Origin: Hybos culiciformis
Lineage: Eukaryota; Arthropoda; Insecta; Diptera; Hybotidae
Length of the DNA stretch: 64,000 bases
Assembly: GCA_964007475.1 (NCBI GenBank)
Contig: OZ023274.1
Span: 54,269,678-54,333,677 of the forward strand
Direction of reading: 5' to 3'
Positions 38,862 through 48,795 of the stretch are shown one piece after another. Made by a program: the position numbers and the translations under genes. The first letter of the stretch is position 1. Every line of letters begins with the position of its first letter. Below the pieces are notes generated by a model. It saw nothing but the letters and a program-made list of their open reading frames with translations. It ran no database searches and had not been told where the DNA came from.

Positions 38862-38912
38862 AAAAATACCATATGCTGGCGTGGTTGTCGTAAGAATCCC
38901 ACTTCTGATGTT
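38862..38912 (-). other. Primer-binding site region of Ty3/gypsy element
   Basis: Immediately inside the 5' LTR, the minus strand reads ACATCAGAAGTGGGATTC. It is complementary to GAATCCCACTTCTGA, the usual 3' T-arm/acceptor end of tRNA-Leu. This is the expected place for priming minus-strand synthesis. Confidence 0.65.
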
Positions 38913-39250
38913 GTAATGGTCAATTAATAAAACACCAGGCCGTTCTTTCTTCCAATTATTTGTATAATTTTCAATTTATTTCTTTCAACAATTTATTTCT
39001 ATAATTTTCAAGTTATTTCTTTCAACAATTTGTTAATTTAAAATCGGAATCTGATTACGTTATTCTGTTTCAAAAATCAAAATTAGAATGAACTTTTTTT
39101 TATTTATCTCGCTATCTCTATTTTACAATATTCAGCTTGCAGCTTTTAACACTACGGCTTGCAACACTCTACCATCGATTATCTAAACTAATAGCCAGTA
39201 AAATGTAAACAATAATAAACTAGAGTATGACCTGAAATATAAATACTACA
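38913..39250 (-). repeat. 5' LTR of Ty3/gypsy element
   Basis: 338 bp; about three substitutions from the 3' LTR (near 1 percent). It is followed directly by CAGG and the next transposon. Confidence 0.92.
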
Positions 39251-39257
39251 CAGGTAA

Positions 39258-41325
39258 AGCGTGATTTACACAATGGCTAAATTTGTAATCTTTTAATTTT
39301 TTCTAGTCAAACTAGAACGAGAAAGCGATAAATAAACAACAACAACAAACATGTGAAAGAAGTAGACAGAAATTTAATAATTTTTTTCCTTTTATAGCAC
39401 AAAACATAAACAAATTTTATAGCAAATTTACATGCGGGTTACACTTGCTGAAAAAAAAATCATGATTATGATTTTTTTTAATGTAGTGTGAAATTTTTAT
39501 GAGTCAAAAATCATACTGGCTTATTCGTTGTTTATAGCTAATTGACCTATCTGAAAAAATGATACCGTAAAAACCTATTTTCTATGTTATTATTATATTT
39601 ATATTTAAGCAAATTTACTGAAAATGAAGATATTAATTTTATCTATTTTTCGTAAAAAGAATTTTTTAAAAATATTTTCAAATAATTAAGAAAATTGAAT
39701 TTATTTTTTTTTTATATCTGAAAAATTTCATTACTTCACAAAATTATTTTTTTGTTTCTTTTTCATTACGTTTCCTACCTAATATAATATATTTTTACGA
39801 TACCTTTCCTGTCAAAAATATTTTTTTTTATATTTTTTGCATCTGATTTTTTACTTTCAGATAAAATTAGCTGTGAATAGGTTTCCGGAACATTCCTCCA
39901 AAAATTACTTTACTGTGGTAGCTATAATCAACGCATTAGACTTCATGTTCCAGATGCATTCGCTCCCTGTATAAATTTATTAAATTTAAAATTTTTTCCT
40001 TATAAAATTTTTTCGACATGTTTTTTCTATTTTCTCTTTTTTTACTAGCCCTTATTATGGAAGACGCTGTCGTCTGTCGCCAAAGTCGTCTTTTAGAGTC
40101 GCCGACGACTCTTTTTCGTATTACGAAAGGCGCGCAAATTTCAGGTGACTGTAATTTACAAGGCGCCTTCAACTTGATAACACTTGATTTTTTTTGTGAA
40201 TAACAGAAACACCTAAATAAAAATCAAAAGAAAACGTAAAAATTTCAAAAATTTTTGAAGCTAAAATTCAAAAAAATTGATTTTAATAAATAAAAAACTT
40301 ATATTTATTTACCTCATTTTTCTGATTCTTGAGTTAAAAAAAAAAATTTCAAACTTTTTCAAAATATATTTTTGAATTTATTTTTTTTTTCAAATTTGAA
40401 TCATCAAAATAATATACTAGTCGTCTAGTTGAAAGTAGGCGACAATAAATTTATTAAAAAGGCGACAAAAGCGCCTTCAATAATTCGGATTTTCAATTGA
40501 TTGTCGTCTAGTGTCGCCCAGGTGACTAGACGAAAGTCGCCTTAAGACGACAGCGACTTCCATGATACCAAATTGTCGCTTTTGGCGACTGGCGACGGCG
40601 ACAGCGCCTTCCATGATAAGGGCTACTAAGTTCTTAATTTTTATAAACTTCACCTTTTTCAATAAATATTGTGTAAATCAAGCTTAAGGAAGTTATAAAT
40701 TATGAAATATCGGAAAAATCTATAGGAACCAGAAAAATCATAAAAAGTTTAGTTATTTTATTTATTTAATAAATAATTCACATAGATTTTTTTAAATTTC
40801 AACATTCAAATTCAAATCCCGGAATAACAAACCGCTTTTATTATTGTTGTTTGCACTTTCAAGAGTTTACTTTTTTCTTTGGCAGCCAAAAATTTTCCTT
40901 TTGACAGAAAAAAATCAACACTGATTTTTTTTAAGAATGATTTTTCATCATGATTATTTCTTGATTTTTTTTCACACAAAATTTCGCACATAGATTCAAA
41001 AAAAATCATGATTTTTTTTTTCAGCAAGTGTAACCCCCCCCAGATTAGAAATACAATAATAATTTTTCAGAAACTATAAAATTCAAATTATATAACATAC
41101 ATTTTATTTACGCGCCTAGAAAAAAAAAGACGTGAACTATAAAAAAAGATGAACTAGTTCATCTTTTTTTTTTGCTATAAAAAAAGATTACAAAAAAAGA
41201 CACCAAAAAAAAAAAAAGATGACTCTGTTCGTACTGCTCTAACACATTAGTTTTTGTATCTTCTGTCCTGTTTTGTTTTGGGAACTTTTTTTTTTGCCAT
41301 TTTTAGCCATTGTGTAAATCAAGCT
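39258..41325. mobile_element. 2-kb TIR element, copy 2 (Harbinger-like)
   Basis: About 97-99 percent like copy 1 by eye, with the same nested MITEs (39524-39935 flanked by TTA; 40047-40624 flanked by ACT) and inner TIR pair (39436 to about 41037). TAA at 39255-39257 precedes it. At the right it is followed by TTA and then an inverse copy. The gypsy element inserted three bases from its left end. Confidence 0.83.
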
Positions 41326-41328
41326 TTA

Positions 41329-41534
41329 AGCTTGATTTACACAATGGCTAAAAATAGCAAAAAAAAAGATCCCAAAACAAAACAGGACAGAAGATACAAA
41401 AATTAATGTGTTAGAGCAGTACGAACAGATTCATCTTTTTTTTTTTTTGGTGTCTTTTTTTGTAATCTTTTTTTATAGCAAAAAAAAAAAAGATGAACTA
41501 GTTCATCTTTTTTTATAGTTCACGTCTTTTTTTT
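41329..41534. mobile_element. Inverted partial copy of 2-kb element at assembly gap
   Basis: Starts AGCTTGATTTACACAATGGC and reads as the inverse of the right end of copies 1 and 2 until the gap. Together with copy 2 it forms a head-to-head palindrome of at least 200 bp per arm, broken by the Ns. Confidence 0.8.
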
Positions 41535-41734
41535 NNNNNNNNNNNNNNNNNNNNNNNNNNNNNNNNNNNNNNNNNNNNNNNNNNNNNNNNNNNNNNNNNN
41601 NNNNNNNNNNNNNNNNNNNNNNNNNNNNNNNNNNNNNNNNNNNNNNNNNNNNNNNNNNNNNNNNNNNNNNNNNNNNNNNNNNNNNNNNNNNNNNNNNNNN
41701 NNNNNNNNNNNNNNNNNNNNNNNNNNNNNNNNNN
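41535..41734. other. Assembly gap (200 N)
   Basis: Exactly 200 Ns, probably a scaffold gap of arbitrary length. It lies where an inverted duplication of the 2-kb element would make assembly hard. Confidence 0.99.
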
Positions 41735-41827
41735 CTCGTGTCTTGTGTCACGTATATCGCGTTCAATTCCAAGGGTAATTATCTTCTAGGGGTCTTGGCA
41801 TATAACTTGGCATGCACTCTTGGTTTA

Positions 41828-42322
41828 TAGGGTTGCCAGGTGTCCGGTATTGAACCGGACAGTCCGTTAATTCAACTACTTGTCCGGTGGGAAAAAATGG
41901 GAAAGACCGGACATACATTTGTCCGGTATTCCACCCGATGCTTATTATTTAGTTGATTAGTGTTTTTTATATTTCTGCCTTCAAATTTCAGGAATTTTTT
42001 TTGTCGCTCAAGTGTTTTGAGTAAACGATCAAAATGGTAGAGTACGATTCAAATCACTTGACTAAAGTTTTCCCTTTACATTACAAAATTCCATACAAAA
42101 TTTAGGGGAAATTATTTAAGAAAAAAGATCATGCAATTTTTTATAATAATTTTGTTCAAATTTTACCCTCTTAAAAGCTCATTGGTCAAGTGATTTGAAT
42201 CGTACTCTATAAGAAATTTGAAAATATAGAAATTTAAATGTTTTTAATGCAATAGGCTAGAATTTTTTTTATTTTTTCAAAATTTTGTCCGGTAATCTTT
42301 AAGATTTCATCTGGCAACCCTA
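41828..42322. mobile_element. hAT-type MITE in tandem unit 1
   Basis: 495 bp with termini TAGGGTTGCCAGGTGTCCGG and the inverse of TAGGGTTGCCAGATG. Flanks TTGGTTTA (41820-41827) and ATGGTGTA (42323-42330) differ at two positions. The sister unit at 45119 shows the empty site (CTCTATGGTTTACTTATT). An 8-bp duplication with this terminus fits hAT. The TTGTCCGG motif is repeated near both ends. Confidence 0.85.
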
Positions 42323-42834
42323 ATGGTGTACTTATTAAAATAAAGCATCGAAAGTAATGAAATGAAATCAAATAAGACAAAATCTCAAAATAATTAACAA
42401 CTTTATGATGGCCAGACAATTATATTGATAATTGATTAGCCCTATCTTCGTATTTAAGAATTTAATGAGAAGAACTTGAAATGTTATGAAATTCATCGAA
42501 ATTTGCAACATATATAGTTGTTGGGAACAGACGCTCCTTTATGCGATGATCCAGGGGGGGTGCCTTAACGTCAAGTGACATAAAGTCAATTGACTTTAAG
42601 TCACTTTCAAAACGACATAAATTTCTTATGTCTTTTTCTAAAAAGTGACATAAAGTCAAGATTTAAAGTGACCTAAAGTCAATTGACCTTATGTCGCTTC
42701 GCAAAAAAAAGATTGAGATAATGTTCAATAAATAGATTGTTCTTATTGGTCTAAGAAAGAACGGTAAAACAATAAAGCTAATATTATTATATGCAAATAA
42801 AATTAAAAAAAAAAAAAGAATCGTGAGCTAATAT

Positions 42835-43380
42835 GGGCGCAGTGAAATAAGGCCGCTTGAAATAAGGCCCCGTGAAATAAGGCCGCGATAGGTTTTTTGT
42901 TGCGGTCTTATTTCATTTTAAAAAATGAAATAAGACCGCAAAGTGCTTGCGGCCTTATTTCATTTTGAAAAATGAAATAAGACCGCAACAAAAAACTTCG
43001 CGGCCTTATTTCATTTTGAAAAATGAAATAAGACCGCGACAAAAAAAAATTATCGGAGGTCTAATTTCATTTTTATAAATGAAATAAAACCTCGATAAAA
43101 AATCTTGTGAGGTGAGCACACAGGGCAGGGGCAGCAGGGCGGCGGGCGGGCGGTTGGTCAGTGGGATTTGCGGCTCACATCACAAGATTTTTTATCGAGG
43201 TCTTATTTCATTTTGAAACATGAAATTACAACGCGGCCTTATTTCTTTATAAAAATAAAATTAGCCTTCCGAAAAAATTTTTTTTTGTCGCGGCCTTCTT
43301 TCATTTTGCAAAATGAAATAAGGCCGCAATGATTTTGTTGCGGTCTTATTTCATTTTTCGTCTGATGCAAAGAATGATGA
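42835..43380. repeat. Array of hairpin units GCGGTCTTATTTCATTTT
   Basis: At least eight half-units of GCGGYCTTATTTCATTTT alternate with their inverse AAAATGAAATAAGRCCGC, so every adjacent pair forms a hairpin. A GC-rich patch at 43139-43172 (GGGCGGCGGGCGGGCGG ... TTGGTCAGTGGGATTTG) is the same as the centre of the palindrome at 26767-27316. Confidence 0.85.
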
Positions 43381-43439
43381 TAAATTTGGAAAAGGACATA
43401 AAGTCAAGATCTAAGGGGACATAAGGCCAATTGACCTTA

Positions 43440-43987
43440 TAACTTCGCTACACTTCAGGTTACAAACACAGAATTCCATATTTTGCAGAAAAAAATGGGT
43501 TCGTTCTGTGTTTGATACTTGGTTTGCCATATAAAAATTTTTTTTTTTTTTTCATGGTTTGAAAGTCGGTTCGACACAAACCTAGAAATTTTACTACATA
43601 GTTTTATTGCATTTCAAAAAAAAAAAGGTATAACCTGTCAATTTGCAGAAAATTTACAGAAAAAATCATACTTTAAAATGCTTCGATATAAAAAAAATAA
43701 TAATAAATTGTAGGTTATCAAAAAAGAAAATAAATTAAAATATTTTTAAAAAAAAATTGAATATTATTTTTATTTTACATTATTTCTTTAAATTAAAAAA
43801 ATTCATTTTTTTTTTTTTAATTACGAAAAATTAAAATTTTATTTTACAAAGAATTTTTTTTTAATTTTACAAAGATTTTTTTTTTAATTTCAAACCAAAC
43901 CATCTTTTATAAGTGTGTCACCCCATTCGCCAACCTATTTTCAAACCAAGAAATTCATGGTTGCTAACCTGAAGTGTAGCGAAGTTA
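43440..43987. mobile_element. TTA-flanked MITE inside the foldback
   Basis: 548 bp with TIR TAACTTCGCTACACTTCAGG and its inverse, flanked by TTA at 43437-43439 and 43988-43990. The uninterrupted motif GACCTTATGTCGC occurs in the opposite arm of the host foldback (42683), giving the empty site. The TWA duplication points to a Harbinger-type MITE. Confidence 0.82.
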
Positions 43988-44408
43988 TTATGTCGCTTTG
44001 CAAAAAATATTTAAAGTGACATAAAGTAAATTGACTTTAAGTCACTTTTAAAAACGACATGAAATCAATTGACTTTATGTCTTCTTCTAAAATGTGACAT
44101 AAAATGAAGATCTACAGTGACATAAAGTCAATTGACCTTATGTCACATTTTAGAAAAAGACATAAGATCAATTGACTTTATGTCGTTTTGAAAGTGACTT
44201 AAATCAATTGACTTTATGTCACTTGACGTTAATGCACCCCTCCGATGATCCAACATCAACTGAAAGATAAAGTAGTGCAAACATAAAAAAAAACAATTCA
44301 CTTCTCGTAGGCATAAAAATCAAATAATAATTATACTCATAAATATAGTAGGTAGGTATTGACCTATATAGGTATTGATGGTTGTAATATATATTTATGA
44401 ATACGAAC

Positions 44409-44537
44409 CAGTATTGAATAAACGATTCCGATTTTCTTTTAATCGCTGCCTGTACTCTCGTGCGCGTTGAGCTGAGCTTTTTGACGGTACTAATCCACGA
44501 GGTCGACCCAATGTCGGTAGCTCCGTTTTTTCCTCAC
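44409..44537 (-). CDS. E-b exon-like segment, unit 1
   Basis: 129 bp between an acceptor (ATACCAG) and a donor (GTTCGT), phase 1 at both ends. It encodes EEKTELPTLGRPRGLVPSKS followed by SAQRAREYRQRLKENRNRLF. GRPRG is AT-hook-like and the following Arg/Lys-rich helix resembles the REYRxR motif of some transposon-encoded proteins. It is homologous to the first exon of the gene at 48191-48795. Whether it is transcribed is unknown. Confidence 0.6.
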
Positions 44538-44848
44538 CTGGTATGTATTAAAATAATTTTTTTATAAATTTTTCCAAATAAAATTTTGTTTTCAAAATCC
44601 ATATAAATGTCTGCGGAAATATTCTTTTTCCAATTTTAATTCTAATAAATACTTCGGCGAAAATTGTTTACAAAGGTGTTCTTCATTTCACTGGGAGGTA
44701 TATAGGTAGGTATGTACATGGCTTATTCACTAAAAAAAAAATATGAGGGAGTGACATCCTTACACCCTGACTCCATCCAAAGATTTGCACAAAGAATTTT
44801 CACTTAATCTTTAAAAACTAAATAAAATGAGATTAAAAATTTACTTAC

Positions 44849-44938
44849 GATTATTTTGAAAAACATGTTCATAATGATCAACTGTGGTTTGTAAGCTCCT
44901 GGGTCGACCAGCCCCTTGTGTTTTACCTCCACGTTGAC
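44849..44938 (-). CDS. E-a exon-like segment, unit 1
   Basis: 90 bp, acceptor CTTAAAG and donor GTAAGT, phase 1 at both ends. It encodes QRGGKTQGAGRPRSLQTT and DHYEHVFQNN. GRPR is again AT-hook-like. It could splice in frame to E-b of the same unit. Confidence 0.58.
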
Positions 44939-45607
44939 CTTTAAGTTTAGATATATACATATATATTTAATTTTTTATATAAAATAATATATGTACGTAT
45001 AATTAATTTGATATACTGGAAAAATAAGGTTGAAAGTTTAGTACCTACCTACCTACATAAATATTTCTACAACAAATCAAAGTGAATATTAAATTTCACA
45101 TTATTGTTTTGATATTTTCTCGTGTCTTGTGTCATGTATATCGCGTTCAATTCCAAGGGTAATTTTCTTCTAGGGCTCTTGGCATATAACTAATTGCACT
45201 CTATGGTTTACTTATTAAAATAAAGCATCGAAAGTAATGAAATGAAATCAAATAAGACAAAATCTCAAAATAATTAACAACTTTATGATGGCTAGACAAT
45301 TCTATTGATAATTGATTAGCCCTATCTTCGTATTTAAGAATTTAATGAGAAGAACTTGAAATGTTATGAAATTCGTCGAAATTTGCAAGCATATATAGTT
45401 GTTGGGAACAGACGCTCCTTTATGCGATGATCCAACATCAACTGAAAGATAAAGTAGTGCAAACATAAAAAAAAAACAATTCACTTCTCGTAGGCATAAA
45501 AATCAAATAATAATTATACTCATAAATATAGTAGGTAGGTATTGACCTATATAGGTATTGACCTATATAGGTATTGATGGTTGTAATATATAATTATGAA
45601 TACGAAC

Positions 45608-45736
45608 CAGTATTGAATAAACGATTCCGATTTTCTTTTATTCGCTGCCTGTACTCTCGTGTGTATTGAGCTGAGGTTTTTGGCGGTGCTAATCCAGGAG
45701 GTCGACCCAATGTCGGTAGCTCCGTTTTTTCCTCAC
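45608..45736 (-). CDS. E-b exon-like segment, unit 2
   Basis: 129 bp with intact frame and splice signals; reads EEKTELPTLGRPPGLAPPKT then SAQYTREYRQRIKENRNRLF. It differs from unit 1 by several amino-acid changes but has no stop. Confidence 0.58.
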
Positions 45737-46049
45737 CTGGTATGTATTAAAATAATTTTTTTATAAATTTTTCCAAATAAAATTTTGTTTTCAAAATCCA
45801 TATGAATGCTGCGGAAATTTTCTTTTTCCAATTTTAATTCTAATAAATACTTCGGCGAAAATTGTTTACAAAGGTGTTCTTCATTTCACTGGGAGGTATA
45901 TAGGTAGGTATGTACATGGCTTATTCACAAAAAAAAAAAAAATATGAGGGAGTGACATCCTTACAGCCTGACTCCGTCCAAAGATTTCCACAAAGAATTT
46001 TCACTTAATCTTTAAAAACTAAATAAAATGAGATTAAAAATTTACTAAC

Positions 46050-46139
46050 GATTATTTTGAAAAACCTGTTCATAATGATCAACTGCGGTTTGTAAGCTCC
46101 TGGGTCGACCAGCCCCTTTTGTTTTACCTCCACGTAGAC
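46050..46139 (-). CDS. E-a exon-like segment, unit 2
   Basis: 90 bp, phase 1-1, donor GTTAGT, GAGRPRSLQT core kept. One Gln of the unit-1 copy is Leu here. The frame is open. Confidence 0.57.
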
Positions 46140-46779
46140 CTTTAAGTTTAGATATATACATATATATTTAATTTTTTATATAAAATAATATATGTACGTA
46201 TAATTAATTTGATACTACTGGAAAAATAAGGTTGAAAGTTTAGTACCTACCTACCTACATAAATATTTCTACAACAAATCAAAGTGAATATTAAATTTCA
46301 CATTATGTTTTGATATTTTCTCGTGTCTTGTGTCATGTATATCGCGTTCAATTCCAAGGGTAATTTTCTTCTAGGGCTCTTGGCATATAACTAATTGCAC
46401 TCTATGGTTTACTTATTAAAATAAAGCATCGAAAGTAATGAAATGAAATCAAATAAGACAAAATCTCAAAATAATTAACAACTTTATGATGGCCAGACAA
46501 TTTTATTGATAATTGATTAGCCAAATCTTCGTATTTAAGAATTTAATGAGAAGAACTTGAAATGTTATGAAATATATATAGTTGTTGGGAACAGACGCTC
46601 CTTTATGCGATGATCCAACATCAACTGAAAGATAAAGTAGTGCAAACATAAAAAATATGTGTGAGCCTCATCCTTATAAGCTCACGAAAGAAGTTTAACT
46701 TCTTTATTTACTTTCAAATATTTATTTGGCTACGGACTCTGACTGATTTACTTTTGTAAGTGGAAGAGGGGGCTAAATT

Positions 46780-46962
46780 TTTTCTTACGAAATTTGTGTG
46801 TAATCATTTATTCTTTTTTACGTACCAAATTTGAATGAAATCGGACGAACTTTAGAAGTCGCTGGGTAGGATCAATCAATATTTTGTTACAAAATTTATG
46901 TGTTTAATCGTTTCCTCTTTTTATTTACCAAATTTGAATAAAATCACACGAACTTTAGAAGT
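46780..46962. repeat. Tandem duplication of about 110 bp
   Basis: Two copies of a segment containing ACCAAATTTGAATGAAATC and CACGAACTTTAGAAGTC lie next to each other near the left edge of the 4.1-kb insertion. No ORF function was recognised. Confidence 0.65.
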
Positions 46963-48190
46963 CCGCCCTAGGGAATGCAAAACCGGTTTTTTGGATCCCG
47001 GAAATCCGGAAATGCGCCTGTTTTCGAATTTCAAAAAATTCGGAATTCAAAATGCTAAATTCCGAATTTTTCGAATTTGGTGGAACTTTTACTGGCGGGA
47101 ATTTTGACCAATTGTTTATTTTTTTTTTTATTATTTAGGCATAAAGCATTAAAATTCACAAAAATTGAAATCTAAGTAGCTATCGCAAGTCTGCAAATAC
47201 GTAAAACTTTTTTTCACATTAATCAACATTAACAAAATAAGTTGGAGTTCAGTGATTTATTTGGAATTCGAAGTGAAATTAAATTTTGCGATCAAGGGGG
47301 GCCCCCCGAGGAACACTTTTGGAAAATCTCTAATATAACTTATTAACAATGCTGCAGGAACATTTTCAATAAAAATTCGATTAAAACTCAATGTTAAAAC
47401 ATTGGATACTTTGTGTTTCAAATTTTTATTTTTCCATTCAGTTTATTCACTTTCGGTTTATTGAAAAGTATAAAATTTTATTTTAATAAAAAATATTTCA
47501 TAATTTAATTTGTTATAATGTTTTGAACTAAATAAACTAATATTTATGTTAAAGAATAATTTAATTTAATTTTTTAATATATTTTAATTTTTATAACGTA
47601 AATGTACCGTATTCCGACCGCTTATAAGCTCATCGAGGAAGAACCTGTTCAAAGATGCATTAATTTTTTTCAAAATTATTTTGCAAATAACTTAATAGAC
47701 GGATAAATTTACGTATTTTAATAAAATTAAATAAAATTCATCAAAAAGGTTATTTTTTAAATAAAATTTCGATTTTCATTGTTTTAAATCTCAAAAGTAG
47801 AAATGTTCCTCAATCCGACCGTTTATCCTGATTCCGACCGCAAGGTACCGTTTTCCGACCTATTAAGCCCATTGCTTTAAAAAGTCAAATTTATTAAATA
47901 AATTATAAAATTATAGTTTAAAATTTTATTTCAGTAGACTTTAATATTAATATAAATCATATATTTCTTTTTAACATAAAATTAAATTTTATTTCAAATA
48001 GAATTTGAATAATATAAATCACATATTTCATTTTAACTATAAGCAGCATAAAATTCAAAATATTGCATATAATACGAGATCAAATACGATAAATTATCGT
48101 ATAAAAACTAAACTTAACATATAAACATAAGAAAAGAAATTCATATTCATTAAAAATAAAGAAAAGGATATCAATATGTACTCATACCAT
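46963..48190. other. Non-coding part of the 4.1-kb insertion
   Basis: No gene found. The motif TTCCGACC recurs at about 47610-47870 (ATTCCGACCGCTTATAAGC, AATCCGACCGTTTATCC, ATTCCGACCGCAAGG, TTTTCCGACC), in an otherwise AT-rich stretch just downstream of the minus-strand gene. Confidence 0.55.
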
Positions 48191-48795
48191 CTAAAATGTT
48201 TTTGTATTTCGAATATCAGATATTTCGGGAACAGTACATACTCCTCGACTGTTTACCAAGCAAGGAGATGCTATTTTAGAAATAATATCACAGAAAGGAT
48301 ATGTCAAAATATCTTCCTTATCTGGCCACTTCCATAAATTTCCACTTATTGACATAGTTTTAACTTTGAGTCCCTCAGATTCTACTTCCAAAATCATTCC
48401 GGGAAAGAACTCTTTTTCGTAAATAACTATTACGAATTCACCTTTTTCATACTCATCTACATTTTTCTTATTTTTTAATATTACTCAAACATTTGGTATT
48501 GATCAAATTAAATGAATGAATACTTTATGATTAATGGCAATTTTCAATCGAGGTTAAATTTTCATGTTTTATTAATTTCAATAATGTAATAGTTAAGTAG
48601 ATATATTTAAAATAATAAATACCCACCAGTATTTAATGAACGATTTTGTTCAAAAATAATATTCCGTTTTTCTTTTATTTTCTGCCTGTACTCTCGACAG
48701 CATTGAGAATTATTTTTTGGCGGCACCTTTCCAAAAGGTCGACCCTTTTTCTTCCTTTTTTCCTCTTCATATTTTTTGTTTGATTTGTTATTCAT
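48191..48795 (-). CDS. Two-exon GRP/WKWP-domain protein, probably transposon-related
   Basis: Exons 48795-48627 and 48483-48191 joined in phase 1 (donor GTGGGT, acceptor TTTGAG) give 153 residues. N-terminus: MNNKSNKKYEEEKRKKKGRP, strongly basic with an AT-hook-like GRP, then CREYRQKIKEKRN. The C-terminal 90 residues hold a compact domain: GEFVIVIYEKEFFPGMILEV, then SGNLWKWPDKEDILTYP, then VNSRGVCTVPE. I know this FPG/WKWP pattern from uncharacterised animal proteins often linked with transposons; no function is established. Its first exon is homologous to E-b of the tandem array, and the array start exon shares MNNxSxK. A nucleic-acid-binding role is inference from the basic motifs. The frame is fully open, so it may be expressed. 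Confidence 0.68.

Larger units (their letters stand above)
33681..39250 (-). mobile_element. Ty3/gypsy LTR retrotransposon, degenerate
   Basis: 5.57-kb element in minus orientation, with LTRs at 38913-39250 (5') and 33681-34019 (3') that differ at about three positions and are bounded TG...CA. The 4-bp duplication CAGG is at 33677-33680 and 39251-39254. Next to the 5' LTR the minus strand has TCAGAAGTGGGATTC, complementary to the 3' end of a tRNA-Leu, a likely primer-binding site. Gag-protease-RT-RNaseH-integrase order is typical of Ty3/gypsy; two CCHC knuckles and the tRNA-Leu site recall the mdg3/blastopia group. No env-like ORF. The pol region is broken by a stop, small indels and a 241-bp tandem duplication, so this copy should be inactive although its LTRs are young. 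Confidence 0.92.
42553..44242. mobile_element. Foldback element with 9-bp TSD (MULE-like)
   Basis: 1690 bp. Left end AGGGGGGGTGCCTTAACGTC, right end the inverse of GAGGGGTGCATTAACGTC. The perfect 9-bp repeat CGATGATCC flanks it (42544-42552, 44243-44251), and the empty site is seen in the sister units near 45430. Its arms are made of the repeating motif GTGACATAAAGTCAATTGAC, itself partly palindromic. A 9-bp duplication is typical of Mutator-like elements. Inside are a hairpin array (42835-43380) and a Harbinger-like MITE (43440-43987). No transposase. Confidence 0.85.
41735..46655. repeat. 1.2-kb tandem array (units 1-3)
   Basis: Units begin CTCGTGTCTTGTGTCA at 41735, 45119 and 46320. The second-to-third spacing is 1201 bp; the first-to-second is 3384 bp and returns to about 1182 bp once the hAT MITE and the 9-bp-TSD foldback with their target duplications are removed. 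Full units carry the E-a and E-b exon-like segments on the minus strand. A further diverged unit resumes at 50797-51579 beyond the 4.1-kb insertion. Confidence 0.88.

Noticed and set aside
41503..41772. 89-aa minus-strand ORF across the gap
   Set aside because: Mostly Ns; the two ends have no link.
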